From positions 124,001 to 188,000 of the forward strand of contig NZ_FONA01000003.1 of the NCBI RefSeq assembly GCF_900112795.1: 64,000 nt of DNA, read 5' to 3'. Under the pieces are notes generated by a model, which did not search any database, was not told the DNA's origin, and saw nothing but the letters and a program-made list of their open reading frames with translations. The position numbers and the translations under genes were made by a program. Source of the stretch: Thermophagus xiamenensis. Its GTDB lineage: Bacteria; Bacteroidota; Bacteroidia; Bacteroidales; Marinilabiliaceae. This document shows positions 10,367 to 20,067 of this stretch, piece by piece (the stretch's first letter is position 1; every line of letters begins with the position of its first letter).

Positions 10367-10570
10367 GACCTTTTGATTTTTAATGAGAAACAAGCCACTA
10401 ATAAACTTGCTCGAATTTTCATTAACATTAATATAACATACCTTTAATTTAGCTCATTGGACTGATAAAACACACAAATCTTTATTTAAACATGTTCTAG
10501 ATTTAACCAAAAAACTGGTCACGCTTGTTTTATGATTGATTGGACCTATTTAAAGTTAGTGCTATCATTA

Positions 10571-12523
10571 TTAATTTGCAGAAAAAACGTGCCCATAACC
10601 TTCATTATTAAGATATATACTATTCCCCACAATTGTGGAAGGAATTGGCAAAAGATAGGGAACAGCCGAAAGGCCGGTATCATCGGTATACCCTCTCCAA
10701 CATCGAACAGTATAATCGGCACTTTCAAAAATTCCCATATCTTCATCAACTTTGTAAAGGTTTATTGTCCAGTTTTGTTGAGCATAAGCATCTTCATTTC
10801 CTGGTTCTTCCAGCTCCGTTACATCAACAATCTTCTCCGGCACTTCATCAGGATCGTATTTAGTATTCAAGAAAATAACCTCACCGTTCTTTTTCTGAAA
10901 GTACAACCGATCTGCATAATTAATGTATTGGGTGACTTCGGGATTTGAAACATCAAGATTCCATGCGGCCTTACCCATATTATCGAGAGCACGTTTGGTT
11001 TCCACAATCTTCTTTCCGTAAATATTCCAACGGACCAGATCGAACTTTCGCAAGCATTCACCGCCAAACTCCCAAGCCCTTTCATCAACAATAGCCTCAA
11101 AGAATTCTTCCTTAGAATTAAGATTAGCAATATAGTCGTCTACTTTAGATGGATGGTATTCCGCATCAAAAGCACGTCTTCGTACACGGGCCAAAGCTTC
11201 TTTAGCAAGGGCATTAGGTCCGTCATTTAACTCATTTTCTGCCTCTGCTAACATCAATAGTACGTCTGAATAACGCATCAACGGCCAGTTAATTCCCGTT
11301 CCTTTTGAAGAAGAAGAACCCGGATCGATAGGAAGATCTAACCTATTCCACTTTCCAGTGGCAAGGCCAGTTATTGCCGACACAAACTGATCGTTATCGC
11401 TTTCATAATAAATTTTGGAAACAGTAACATCACGGCGCTTATCCTTATCATCAAAGGAAAAATAGTAAGTTGGTGTAAGATTAACCTGAATGGTTGTAGA
11501 ACCTTTAGAACTGGAGTTTACAGTGGTACCTATACACCACCCCACATCACCGCCGTTAGAAGCCAGAAAAGCTACCTCGTAAAGTACATCATCATTAACC
11601 GGTTTTTGGAATGTAGACTGATTTTTAAAGACTGTTTCAAAATCGGGATTTAGTTCTCTGTCTTTCAAAGCCATCAACTTTTGGCAATAATCTGAAGCCA
11701 ATTGATAATACTCCTTGTATGTACGGGCAGTTTTAACCGTTCCGTTCATATCAGTATAAGTAACCGCCAACGAATCGTTTCCCATCACATCCAAATAATC
11801 ATCGGCTCTTTTCATAATCCCCTCTTTAGTCATTCCATAACCTGCACGAAACAAAGCAAGTCTGGCAATAAGGCCTAAGGCAAATTCCCGATTCATACGC
11901 TCAATGCCGTCAGCAAATTCATCGGCAAAATACATATCTGCTTCACAATTTACCAAATCCTGAATACATCCGGAATAAATAATATTCTTATCCGTTTTAG
12001 GCACATCCAGTTGCATACCCGCTTTGGCCGCTTCGGTAAAATAGGGTACATCGCCCCAGAAATTACACAAAAGAAAATAACGGTATGCCCTTAAACAATA
12101 TGCTTCACCCAAAAGCATTTTCATATCTGGGTCATCAGCTATACTACTACTTTTAATACCTTCTATGCATTGGTTGGCCCTATCTATGGCAAGATAATTA
12201 TTTTGCCAGGCAGAATAGATATCTTTAAACCCGGTAAGCAAACCACCTTGAAGGGACCAAACATCACGCCTCGAACCATCGGGATTCGCAGCAGGTTGCA
12301 TAGCTTCCACATCGGTATTTTGCATCCAAACACAAGACATTCGGGAAGTATAGGCATCATGACCAAACAAGGAATAAACTCCCAATAATGCCTTTTTTGC
12401 ATCGGTGGTGTTGGAAAATATGTAATCGGAATTGAACGAAGAAGGTGAACTTACATCCAGCTTATCCTCGCAAGATGATGAAAAAAGGAGGATACAAAAC
12501 AGAAGTATGTTGATATTTTTCAT
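10571..12523 (-). CDS. susD: SusD/RagB family outer-membrane glycan-binding lipoprotein
   Basis: Surface lipoprotein that forms a lid on the SusC porin and captures oligosaccharides. The leader MKNINILLFCILLFSSSC is followed by EDKLD, typical of SusD proteins. The N-terminal TPR-like region contains AYCLRAYRYFLLCNFWGDVPYF, and the C-terminal RagB signature is present: MRYSDVLLMLAEAENEL and the VRRRAFDA and EFFEAIVDERAWEFGGECLRKFDLVRW segments. The length of 650 residues is on the long side of normal. It lies 78 bp after susC and is the second gene of the pectin operon. Symbol used in the generic sense; the substrate (pectin) is inferred from the enzymes downstream. Confidence 0.95.
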   Translation of the reverse strand: MKNINILLFCILLFSSSCEDKLDVSSPSSFNSDYIFSNTTDAKKALLGVYSLFGHDAYTSRMSCVWMQNTDVEAMQPAANPDGSRRDVWSLQGGLLTGFKDIYSAWQNNYLAIDRANQCIEGIKSSSIADDPDMKMLLGEAYCLRAYRYFLLCNFWGDVPYFTEAAKAGMQLDVPKTDKNIIYSGCIQDLVNCEADMYFADEFADGIERMNREFALGLIARLALFRAGYGMTKEGIMKRADDYLDVMGNDSLAVTYTDMNGTVKTARTYKEYYQLASDYCQKLMALKDRELNPDFETVFKNQSTFQKPVNDDVLYEVAFLASNGGDVGWCIGTTVNSSSKGSTTIQVNLTPTYYFSFDDKDKRRDVTVSKIYYESDNDQFVSAITGLATGKWNRLDLPIDPGSSSSKGTGINWPLMRYSDVLLMLAEAENELNDGPNALAKEALARVRRRAFDAEYHPSKVDDYIANLNSKEEFFEAIVDERAWEFGGECLRKFDLVRWNIYGKKIVETKRALDNMGKAAWNLDVSNPEVTQYINYADRLYFQKKNGEVIFLNTKYDPDEVPEKIVDVTELEEPGNEDAYAQQNWTINLYKVDEDMGIFESADYTVRCWRGYTDDTGLSAVPYLLPIPSTIVGNSIYLNNEGYGHVFSAN

Positions 12524-12601
12524 AACCTGATCTTTTTTTCAGTATTTAAAACCAAATAATTAAGAGTCTAAAAATTAAAACTACCACAAATTACCAGGGG
12601 C

Positions 12602-15600
12602 TTAAAATTTCACATTTACCCCAAAGGTCCAAGAAAGACTTTTGGGGTAAGATGAATAGTCGACCCCGGGTGTAAGTCCTGAAGTGGAAGAATTACGTAC
12701 AGGCGAACTAACTTCGGGATCATAGCCTGTATAATTGGTCCATATCCAAGCATTGTTGATGGTAGCAAACACTCTAAATTGCTCACAAGCAATGATTGAA
12801 CTAATTCGTTCAGGTAAAGTATATCCTAACGTAATGTTTTGAAGGCGAAGGAAAGAACCATCTTCAATCGCCCATGAATGCGGCAAGGTGATTGCATTAC
12901 CAAAGGTAAATGGCGACCACATAGCTTTTGCATTTTGACCTTCATTCATTTGTCGAAGTGTTTCCAGGTCGGTTACTATTTCCCCTGTCCTTCTGTCAAG
13001 ATAAGTATATCTATTATTAACATGCATCATTTCCAGCATGTTAGGATAATTAGTACGGTATTGCTGGGTAGATGCCAACTTGTTAGCATTGTAAATATCA
13101 TTACCATACACAAAGTTGAATAGAACGGAAAAATCAAATCCACGGTAAGTAGCATCCAAACCAAAACCACCATAAAAGTCCGGATTGGTATCACCAATGA
13201 TGGTTCGGTCATTATCATCAATAACACCATATCCTTCTTCCCCTGGCGATTGCATATCCTTTAATTTCAAGGTACCGGGACGAATACCAATTACACCGCC
13301 GTATAACCCTGTAGTAGGTACACCATCTTTAAGAACATATTTACCAGTTGCTTCATCGAAATATTCAAAATCATCGGTGGTATAATAACCATCAGTCACC
13401 CAACCGTAAATCAGTCCTACAGGTTCTCCAACTCTAACCCTATAGTCGTAATATCCTTTTAGGTCGGTACCTGCCCATCCTGAAGCATAAGACTGTTCTT
13501 GAATGCCTTCGGCAAGATTATCAACCTTTGTTCTGTAAAAACCTATATTAAAATTAGCAGACAACGAAAAATCCCTTTCATCCAGAATAAAGGCATTCAT
13601 AGAAAATTCAATTCCTTTGTTGGAAGTTTCTCCCACATTTTCGATGGTTGTCTCGTAACCTGGCGCCACTATGGCACGTTCGATGAGAAGATCTTCCGCA
13701 GAATTCCAATATCCTTCGACAGTACCTGACACTCTTCCGTTCCAAAGACCAAAGTCAAGACCTGCATTTCGGGTAATGGTAGTTTCCCATCTAAGGTCAG
13801 GGTTAGCTAATTGCTTGTTCCTGGGCTCATAATATCCGGTCAATTGATCACCAATACCATAAGCTTTGAAAGTATTAATCTTATATTCCTGCTTATACAT
13901 AGCGCTTTTAATACGGTTATTGCCGGCTTCACCATAACTGATTCTCAGCTTAAGATGTGACAACCAATTTCGCATTCCGTTCATAAAAGGCTCTTCAGAA
14001 ATACGCCAAGCCACGGCAGCCGCGGGGAAAAAGCCCCAATGATTTTTTTCGGGAAACTTGGATGAGCCATCGGTCCTGGCAGTCAATGTTAACAAATAAC
14101 GATCACGAAAATTATAACCAAACCTGCCAAAAAAAGATGCCATATTATCTTCGTCATTCACCGTACTAGAAATCTTAATAGTTCCATCCGACAATCCCAT
14201 ATTGGCAAAAATACGCTCCGGCGATAGATCTGCACTGTAGTTGGTAGCATAGATATAGGAGTTCCCCCCTTTATTAGTAATAAACTCTTGCCCAACCAAC
14301 AGATCGAAACGATGGTCTTCAGCCATCTTAAATTTGTAGGAAAGTGTTTGTGCCTGTCTCAATTTTCGGGCATCGGCTTTGGTCCAGTCGACCAACGGCT
14401 CGCCACCTACATAAGAAGCATTACTGGTATATTCACCCCAATAGTTTTGCGTTTCGTCGAAACCATAGCGATATCCACCATCTATACGATAGGTTAAATT
14501 GTCCAGAATATTCCAGGTAAGACTTCCGGAGAAATAAAAACTTTTCCGGTATCTACGTTTCCAGTATTGTGCAGCCAATTCCGAAAGGGTAAGATTGCTT
14601 CGTAGCCATTGTTCATATTCATCATCGCTTAAGGTATTTGGATTTACCTCGATAAAATCGTCCAACCCATTAACCGGTCCTTTGGTAACGGCCTGTGAAG
14701 TTCTTACCTTATAAGTTCCTCCCGAAGTTCCTGAACCGTTAATAATGGCATCCGAAACTCTGGCATTAACATCAAACTTAAGATTATCAATTAATTTGTG
14801 GCTCAACTTAAAATTAACATTATATCGTTCATAATCATTATTTTCCATTAAACCACCATCATAATTCCATGTGCCGCTGAGTGAAAATTTGGTTTTATCG
14901 TTTCCTCCTGTTATTGACAAATTATGTTGTTGTGAAATTACATCAGATCCAAACATATTATCCTGCCAGTCAGTACCTTTTTGGTACTTATACAACTCCA
15001 GGTCTTCATACACTCCAAATTTATTGCGAAAACTGTTTAATGCATCCTCACCTCTAAGGGCTGCCAACTCATAATTGAGCATAACATATTCGTAAGCATC
15101 GAGAACATCAAGTCGTCTAGATAATCGTTTTGTTTGCACAAAACTGTTGTACGAAACATCAGTCTTTCCTCCTTTGGCACTTTTAGTAGTAATGATTACT
15201 ACCCCGTTAGCACCCTGCGAACCATATATAGCCGTTGAAGAAGCATCTTTCAAAACATCAATACTTTCGATATCACCGGGTGCCACATCGTTAATACTTG
15301 AGACCGGGAACCCGTCTACAATATATAAAGGACTGTTGTCACCAGTAATAGACCCTCCACCACGAACTCTAACGATCATTTCCGCATCAGGTGAACCATC
15401 GGCCGTAGTGATATGCACACCAGCCAATCGTCCTGATAAAGCTTGTGAAACATTAGTTACAGGCACCTTTGAGATGGTTTTACCCGATACCGATGCAACC
15501 GATCCCGTAAGATCTCGCTTGGTGACAGTACTGTACCCTATGGCCACCACTTCATCCAAGCCTATTACACTCTCACGCATAGTGATATTGATCTGTTGCC

Positions 15601-15871
15601 TGTTTTGAACAGCCACTTCCTCATTCTCCATTCCTATAAAAGAAAACACAAGCACAGAATTTCCTGGTACTTTTAATGAATAATTTCCATTAATATCGGT
15701 AATCGTGCCTGTGGTGGTTCCCTTGATAGTGATTGTAACGCCAGGCAACGGCTCACCCCTTTGATCGGTTACCGTTCCTTTTACGGTCAATTCCTGTTGA
15801 CTAAAAGTTGAAACGGAAAACGCGAATGCAAACATCAAAAGATACAATCTCAAAAATTCGGTCTTTCGCAT
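12602..15871 (-). CDS. susC: SusC/RagA family TonB-dependent oligosaccharide importer
   Basis: Outer-membrane beta-barrel that imports pectin oligosaccharides with energy from TonB. Order of parts: signal peptide ending FSVSTFSQQ, a carboxypeptidase-regulatory-like domain (VKGTVTDQRGEPLPGVTI, about residues 28-105), then the SusC-type plug with VIGLDEVVAIGYST, LSGRLAGV, VRVRGGGSI, PLYIVDGFP, IESIDVLKDASSTAIYG and NGVVIITTK, then a long barrel ending in TFGVNVKF. Length of 1089 residues is normal. No extra N-terminal DUF4974-type signalling domain is present, so direct anti-sigma signalling through this protein is unlikely. First gene of the operon; about 550 bp of gene-free DNA lies upstream. 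Confidence 0.96.
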   Translation of the reverse strand: MRKTEFLRLYLLMFAFAFSVSTFSQQELTVKGTVTDQRGEPLPGVTITIKGTTTGTITDINGNYSLKVPGNSVLVFSFIGMENEEVAVQNRQQINITMRESVIGLDEVVAIGYSTVTKRDLTGSVASVSGKTISKVPVTNVSQALSGRLAGVHITTADGSPDAEMIVRVRGGGSITGDNSPLYIVDGFPVSSINDVAPGDIESIDVLKDASSTAIYGSQGANGVVIITTKSAKGGKTDVSYNSFVQTKRLSRRLDVLDAYEYVMLNYELAALRGEDALNSFRNKFGVYEDLELYKYQKGTDWQDNMFGSDVISQQHNLSITGGNDKTKFSLSGTWNYDGGLMENNDYERYNVNFKLSHKLIDNLKFDVNARVSDAIINGSGTSGGTYKVRTSQAVTKGPVNGLDDFIEVNPNTLSDDEYEQWLRSNLTLSELAAQYWKRRYRKSFYFSGSLTWNILDNLTYRIDGGYRYGFDETQNYWGEYTSNASYVGGEPLVDWTKADARKLRQAQTLSYKFKMAEDHRFDLLVGQEFITNKGGNSYIYATNYSADLSPERIFANMGLSDGTIKISSTVNDEDNMASFFGRFGYNFRDRYLLTLTARTDGSSKFPEKNHWGFFPAAAVAWRISEEPFMNGMRNWLSHLKLRISYGEAGNNRIKSAMYKQEYKINTFKAYGIGDQLTGYYEPRNKQLANPDLRWETTITRNAGLDFGLWNGRVSGTVEGYWNSAEDLLIERAIVAPGYETTIENVGETSNKGIEFSMNAFILDERDFSLSANFNIGFYRTKVDNLAEGIQEQSYASGWAGTDLKGYYDYRVRVGEPVGLIYGWVTDGYYTTDDFEYFDEATGKYVLKDGVPTTGLYGGVIGIRPGTLKLKDMQSPGEEGYGVIDDNDRTIIGDTNPDFYGGFGLDATYRGFDFSVLFNFVYGNDIYNANKLASTQQYRTNYPNMLEMMHVNNRYTYLDRRTGEIVTDLETLRQMNEGQNAKAMWSPFTFGNAITLPHSWAIEDGSFLRLQNITLGYTLPERISSIIACEQFRVFATINNAWIWTNYTGYDPEVSSPVRNSSTSGLTPGVDYSSYPKSLSWTFGVNVKF

Positions 15872-15985
15872 AATAAAAACTGATTTAAGGTTTGAAATGA
15901 TGATTCGTAAAAGCCTTCTCCAAACGACATAATATTAGAGAAGTTACTCAATAAAATGGCTTTACAATTTTATGCGAAATGAAAC

Positions 15986-15993
15986 CAAAATTA
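15986..15993 (-). promoter_or_regulatory. Candidate -7 box for the pectin operon
   Basis: Read on the minus strand the sequence is TAATTTTG, which matches the Bacteroidota consensus TAnnTTTG, about 115 bp before the susC start. I find no TTG at the expected -33 distance, so this is only a weak candidate. Confidence 0.3.
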
Positions 15994-16189
15994 CAGCAAA
16001 AACTGTTTTAAAATGTAGAAAAACTGGTATTAAACCATGTAGGACAAATCACCAAAACACTAATTTCAAGTATTTTACATTAACACAAAACAATATATCC
16101 AACATTTTGGGATTTTTTCATCAGTATAATATATTTATTTAATTTATTGGTCTGATGGAATTAGCATGACAAATGGTTTTATACAAATT

Positions 16190-16226
16190 TTTTTGTTGCA
16201 CCCCAATGTTGTCATGCTCGTTTCAT
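16190..16226 (-). repeat. Dispersed repeat, copy D (divergent)
   Basis: On the minus strand it begins ATGAAACGAGCATGACAAC, sharing the first 14 bases with the copies at 25682, 42817 and 43009, and later a CAACAAAA tract comparable to their CCACAAAA. It does not overlap a gene. Confidence 0.5.
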
Positions 16227-16423
16227 TCATTAAAGACAAACAACGCTAAACTATTTGAAATAAATTTTGTTATTCTTAAATAAGAGGGCCAAATTCTTTA
16301 GATGAATAATTGATTTAAAGTCAGAAATTAAGAAATATTACATTTAGGAGTTGGCGAAAGGCCTGATTCACGTCAATTCTATAATTCAAAAGAATTGTGA
16401 TAAATCACCAAAACTTAAAAACC

Positions 16424-16859
16424 ATGACTACAGTAAACGTTTATCTGGCCTTTGACGGCAACTGCCGGGAAGCCTTTCAATTTTACCAATCCGTCTTTGG
16501 CTGTGAATTCTCCTACCTTGGAACCTACGGCGAAATGCCCAAACAGGAAGGGATGCCTCCCCTGCCAGAGAGTGAAAAAGATAAAATCATGCACATTGCT
16601 CTGCCCATCAGCAAAGAAACCATGCTAATGGGGTACGACACCACCGAACTTTTTTGGAAATGTGGTCACTCATGGCGACAACATTTCTATTATGATAGCC
16701 ACATCTAGCACCGACGAAGCCGACCGATTATTTAAAAAACTGTCGGAAGGCGGAAAAGTCACCATGCCTATGGAAAAGACTTTCTGGGGTGCCTATTACG
16801 GTACTTTTACCGACAAATTCGGCATTAACTGGATGGTGCATGTGGATTTGATCAAATAA
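16424..16859 (+). pseudogene. VOC (glyoxalase/PhnB-like) family gene with a single frameshift
   Basis: The first frame from the ATG at 16424 gives MTTVNVYLAFDGNCREAF, then FYQSVFG and a metal-ligand style segment (KIMHIALPI), typical of PhnB-like VOC proteins that act as metal-dependent isomerases or drug-binding proteins. The second frame carries the remaining half: VTHGDNISIMIATSS, DEADRLFKKLSEGG, and a KFGINWMVHV ending. The two halves join perfectly if one T is removed from the run of six T at about 16649-16654, giving TTELFGNVVTHGD. So this is either a recent frameshift mutation or a base-calling error in the homopolymer. Corrected length is about 145 residues, normal for the family. No functional link to neighbours is evident. 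Confidence 0.85.
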
Positions 16860-16901
16860 CCAATTACCCACCATGTAACAAATTGAAGACATGTCTCAAA
16901 C

Positions 16902-16936
16902 AAAAGGCTGTTAAGGAGATACCCCAAAGGCCTTTT
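16902..16936 (+). terminator. Hairpin terminator after the VOC gene
   Basis: AAAAGGC pairs with GCCTTTT across a 21-nt loop, 43 bp after the VOC stop. The 3' arm itself ends in TTTT. Moderate support only. Confidence 0.45.
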
Positions 16937-17043
16937 ATTCTCTTTTGTCAACATCTACCCTAACCATACAACCTATTGAGTCAAAGAGCTGCGCCCCCCA
17001 TTCACAAAACACACCATTAATTTAGATTCATTTCACATAAATA

Positions 17044-17060
17044 TTGCAACAGCGTTGCAA
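17044..17060. promoter_or_regulatory. Metal-regulator-type operator 1
   Basis: Perfect interrupted palindrome TTGCAACAGCGTTGCAA: 7-bp arms around AGC. It covers the TTG at 17055-17057 that serves as the -33 element of the promoter below. An identical copy lies 41 bp downstream. The form and placement suit a Fur/Zur-family or other dimeric repressor; which one is inference. Confidence 0.7.
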
Positions 17061-17087
17061 GAGTTATAAAATAAGTTCATATATTTG
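17055..17087 (+). promoter_or_regulatory. -33/-7 promoter of the metal-uptake operon
   Basis: TTG (17055-17057), a 22-bp spacer, then TATATTTG (17080-17087), matching the Bacteroidota sigma factor consensus TTG-N19-22-TAnnTTTG. Both boxes are overlapped by the two copies of the palindrome, so a bound repressor would block the polymerase at both contacts. Expected transcript start is near 17094, about 60-80 bases before the first start codon. Confidence 0.7.
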
Positions 17088-17101
17088 CAACAGCGTTGCA
17101 A
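17085..17101. promoter_or_regulatory. Metal-regulator-type operator 2
   Basis: Second exact copy of TTGCAACAGCGTTGCAA. It overlaps the last three bases of the TATATTTG box and extends over the predicted transcription start. Centre-to-centre distance to the first copy is 41 bp, about four helical turns, which places both on the same face of the DNA. Confidence 0.7.
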
Positions 17102-17153
17102 GAATTGATTAAAAACAGTTTTCTCGAAGCAATTGGTCAAAGGATAAAGAAAC

Positions 17154-17519
17154 GTGATTGGGATTCGTAAAAATATGGCTCTTCTACTGTTGGGAATCTT
17201 TTTATTCCCAATTGCCTTTCATGGGGTTCATGTAATTCATCATCACATGCATGACCACCCTTCCGGGCATGCCCGTTTGGTAAGCAGCCATAACACACAC
17301 GATTTCCCCCAAACACAAGGATTAACCGAAATTCATAAAGACCCAACCTGTCTCATTTGTAACTTTCAGTTTTTCACCAATACGCTACCCAAAACCGTCG
17401 CTGTGGCGTCGGCAACCCCGACAGTTGAAGCGCGACTCACCGAAGTTATAACAGAACATCCTTACTACCAGTTAATCTCCACCACTACGCCCCGGGCACC
17501 CCCAACCTGCGAATCATAA
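17154..17519 (+). CDS. Small His-rich exported protein with CxxC motif
   Basis: 121 residues from a GTG at 17154, or 114 from an ATG at 17175; the ATG start gives the cleaner hydrophobic leader. After the leader comes VHVIHHHMHDHPSGHA, a dense histidine cluster, then a TCLIC motif with a CxxC pair, then a Thr/Ala-rich tail. No domain family is recognised with confidence. Comparable small His/Cys-rich proteins are often found in front of TonB receptors for metals, where a role as periplasmic metal binder is presumed. Here it is the first gene behind the double palindrome, 50 bp before the receptor gene. The role in zinc (or another transition metal) binding is inference from composition and context. 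Confidence 0.75.
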   Translation: MIGIRKNMALLLLGIFLFPIAFHGVHVIHHHMHDHPSGHARLVSSHNTHDFPQTQGLTEIHKDPTCLICNFQFFTNTLPKTVAVASATPTVEARLTEVITEHPYYQLISTTTPRAPPTCES

Positions 17520-17569
17520 ATTATCACATCTCTCTTTCTCAGGTTGTTTAATCTCAATTCATATTACAT

Positions 17570-20002
17570 ATGAGCAAAATTGTTGTGCTTGTAGCGTGCC
17601 TGCATTTTGTGTATACGCTTACTTTGGCACAAACTCAGCATACCCTTCAAGGAGTGGTGGTGAATGACCGGGAAGAACCGTTGCCGGGCGCATCGGTAGT
17701 GTTGCTGCCCGTGCAAAAAGGAACTGCCACCGATGAATCAGGCCGATTCCTATTTCACCATCTGCAAAGCGGGCGATATATTATCCAAATATCGTTTCTG
17801 GGGTATGAATCCCTGACCGATACCATTATCCTGAAGGATGATTTAACCTATCATGCAAAAATGAATCCACTGCCACTCAATTTACAGGAAGTGGTGGTGA
17901 CAGACCATTATGCCGAAACCCGTAAAAAGGAATCAACCCTAAACATAGAAGTGGTTAACGACGACTATCTGAAACAATATATGGGAGGTAGTCTGATGAA
18001 ATCACTGGAACGTTTGCCGGGAATCTCGACCATAGACATCGGGTCGGGACAATCCAAACCGGTCATACGAGGCTTAGGATTCAACCGGGTGGTGGTGGTT
18101 GAAAACAATATCAAACACGAAGCCCAGCAATGGGGGGCCGACCACGGCCTCGAAATTGACCAGTACGCCATCGACAATGTGGAAGTGATTAAAGGACCGG
18201 CCTCTCTCATGTATGGTTCCGATGCCATCGGCGGGGTCATTGACATGAAGAGCAGAAAAGTGCCGGTCAACAATACCATTGGAGGAACGGTGGACCTTAC
18301 GGAAAAAAGTAACAACGATTTTCTTGGCACTTCGGTGTCGTTATATGGACGGAAAAATTGGTTCTTTGCCAATTTTCGGGCAACCATACTGGATTATGCC
18401 GACTATAAGGTCCCTCCCGACAGCGTGGATATTTATTCCTACCGTGCAGCCCTTTATAAGAATAATCTTCGGAACACTGCAGGTGAGGAACATGACTTCC
18501 ATTTAACAGTCGGCATCCTTCAAAAACATTTTCAAAACAGGCTTCATATCAGCAGCGTCAACAGCAAGAGCGGTTTCTTTGCCAACGCCCATGGTCTGGA
18601 GCCCCGCAATGTGGATACGGAGCTGCACGACCGGTCGTCCAGGGATGTGAATTACCCATACCAGAAAGTGAACCATTTCAAGGTAACCAACACCGGACAA
18701 TACACCAAAGAGAGGTTGAAAGTTGAAACAGACTTAGGTTTCCAGCACAATTTTCGTCAGGAATGGAGCCAATATGTCAACCATGGTTATATGCCAGCCA
18801 TATTCCCGGACACGCTGAATTTTGACCCGGACCTGGAACGAGAGTTTGACAAATATATCTACTCTGGCAATCTGAAGTTAACCCACACATGGAATAAAGA
18901 AATGTCGCTTACCATGGGTATCAATAGTGAATATCAGGACAACCGCATTGGCGGGCGAGGTTTTATTATCCCCGCCTACAACCTGTTTTCCATAGGGGGT
19001 TATGCAATAGCCAAACGTACGATTTCAGAGAAAAGCATACTTCAGTTTGGCCTGCGTTACGATTATGGTCATTTAACGACCGGGGAATACTACGACTGGT
19101 TCCCGTCGCCGGTGATTGCCAACGGCGATACGACCATGCAATATCTGAGCAGAGCCGCTGCCATCGACCGTACCTTTTCCAATTTATCATGGTCGGCAGG
19201 CTATAACTATAATCCCGGCAATTGGTCGTTTAAGGCCAACATAGGGAAGAGTTATCGCATGCCCATTCCCAAGGAACTGGCAGCAAATGGGGTGAATTAT
19301 CATCACTTCAGCTACGAAGTAGGGGACCCGGATTTGTCGCCCGAAATATCCTACCAGCTGGATGCAGGAATAGAATATACTTCCAACCGGCTGGCATTGG
19401 GCACCAGTCCCTTCCTGAACTATTTCACCAATTATATATACCTGAATCCGAGCTCTGAACACGACAGACTCTACGGCAACGGCAATCAAGTGTTTTATTA
19501 TACCGAGAGTGAAGTATTCAGATATGGTGCAGAAATTCATGCTCATTATAAATTATTTAAAAACCTTCAGGCAGGAATAATCGGCGAATATGTCTATTCG
19601 GAACAATTAACGGGCGGGAAAAAAGGTTTTACGCTGCCATTTTCACCCCCTGCCTCTGCCATATTCAACATCAAATATCAGAAGCACCAATTAAAATTTG
19701 CCGAAAATGTCTATGGCTCTATCGACTATAAGATAACGGCCGCACAAAACAACATTGTTCCTCCGGAAGAACCCACAGATGGTTATCAGGTGGTCGATGC
19801 TGCATTGGGAGGTGATATAAAACCGGGAAAGCAAATCTTAAATCTCTCAATCCAGGTAAAGAATATTTTTGACACAAAGTATTTTAACCATACCAGCTAT
19901 TATCGACTAATCAATGTTCCTGAACCGGGACGAAATGTGATCATTAACCTGTCTATACCTTTTTCTGTCTCCAACAATTCCTTAAGGAGATATGGAGATT
20001 AA
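17570..20002 (+). CDS. TonB-dependent receptor, ZnuD-like, probable metal importer
   Basis: Outer-membrane importer of 810 residues. Signal peptide ending in TLAQTQ, a carboxypeptidase-regulatory-like domain (LQGVVVNDREEPLPGASV), then a plug with VIRGLGFNRVVVVENNI, QWGADHGLEIDQYAIDNVEV, KGPASLMYGSDAIGGVIDM, and a barrel ending in a phenylalanine-containing strand (NLSIPFSVS). The plug pattern (RGL, then D-H, then EVIKGPASLLYGS, then IGGVI) resembles zinc receptor ZnuD and related metal receptors more than SusC proteins. There is no SusD partner. A loop near residue 340 has His residues (NAHGLEPRNV). Second gene of the operon controlled by the double palindrome; zinc as the substrate is inference. 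Confidence 0.88.
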   Translation: MSKIVVLVACLHFVYTLTLAQTQHTLQGVVVNDREEPLPGASVVLLPVQKGTATDESGRFLFHHLQSGRYIIQISFLGYESLTDTIILKDDLTYHAKMNPLPLNLQEVVVTDHYAETRKKESTLNIEVVNDDYLKQYMGGSLMKSLERLPGISTIDIGSGQSKPVIRGLGFNRVVVVENNIKHEAQQWGADHGLEIDQYAIDNVEVIKGPASLMYGSDAIGGVIDMKSRKVPVNNTIGGTVDLTEKSNNDFLGTSVSLYGRKNWFFANFRATILDYADYKVPPDSVDIYSYRAALYKNNLRNTAGEEHDFHLTVGILQKHFQNRLHISSVNSKSGFFANAHGLEPRNVDTELHDRSSRDVNYPYQKVNHFKVTNTGQYTKERLKVETDLGFQHNFRQEWSQYVNHGYMPAIFPDTLNFDPDLEREFDKYIYSGNLKLTHTWNKEMSLTMGINSEYQDNRIGGRGFIIPAYNLFSIGGYAIAKRTISEKSILQFGLRYDYGHLTTGEYYDWFPSPVIANGDTTMQYLSRAAAIDRTFSNLSWSAGYNYNPGNWSFKANIGKSYRMPIPKELAANGVNYHHFSYEVGDPDLSPEISYQLDAGIEYTSNRLALGTSPFLNYFTNYIYLNPSSEHDRLYGNGNQVFYYTESEVFRYGAEIHAHYKLFKNLQAGIIGEYVYSEQLTGGKKGFTLPFSPPASAIFNIKYQKHQLKFAENVYGSIDYKITAAQNNIVPPEEPTDGYQVVDAALGGDIKPGKQILNLSIQVKNIFDTKYFNHTSYYRLINVPEPGRNVIINLSIPFSVSNNSLRRYGD

Positions 20003-20067
20003 AAGGCTGTTTCACTAATTCATAAATTTTAATATTCAATCAATTACTAACGCTAAATCAAATAATC

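Larger units (their letters stand above)
15872..16423. other. Gene-free region upstream of the pectin operon
   Basis: AT-rich stretch between divergent genes that must carry the susC promoter. I see no regulator gene and no clear long palindrome. One TAnnTTTG-type box on the minus strand lies at 15986-15993. Near 16190-16226, on the minus strand, is a copy of the dispersed repeat with core ATGAAACGAGCATG described under the repeat entries. Confidence 0.5.
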
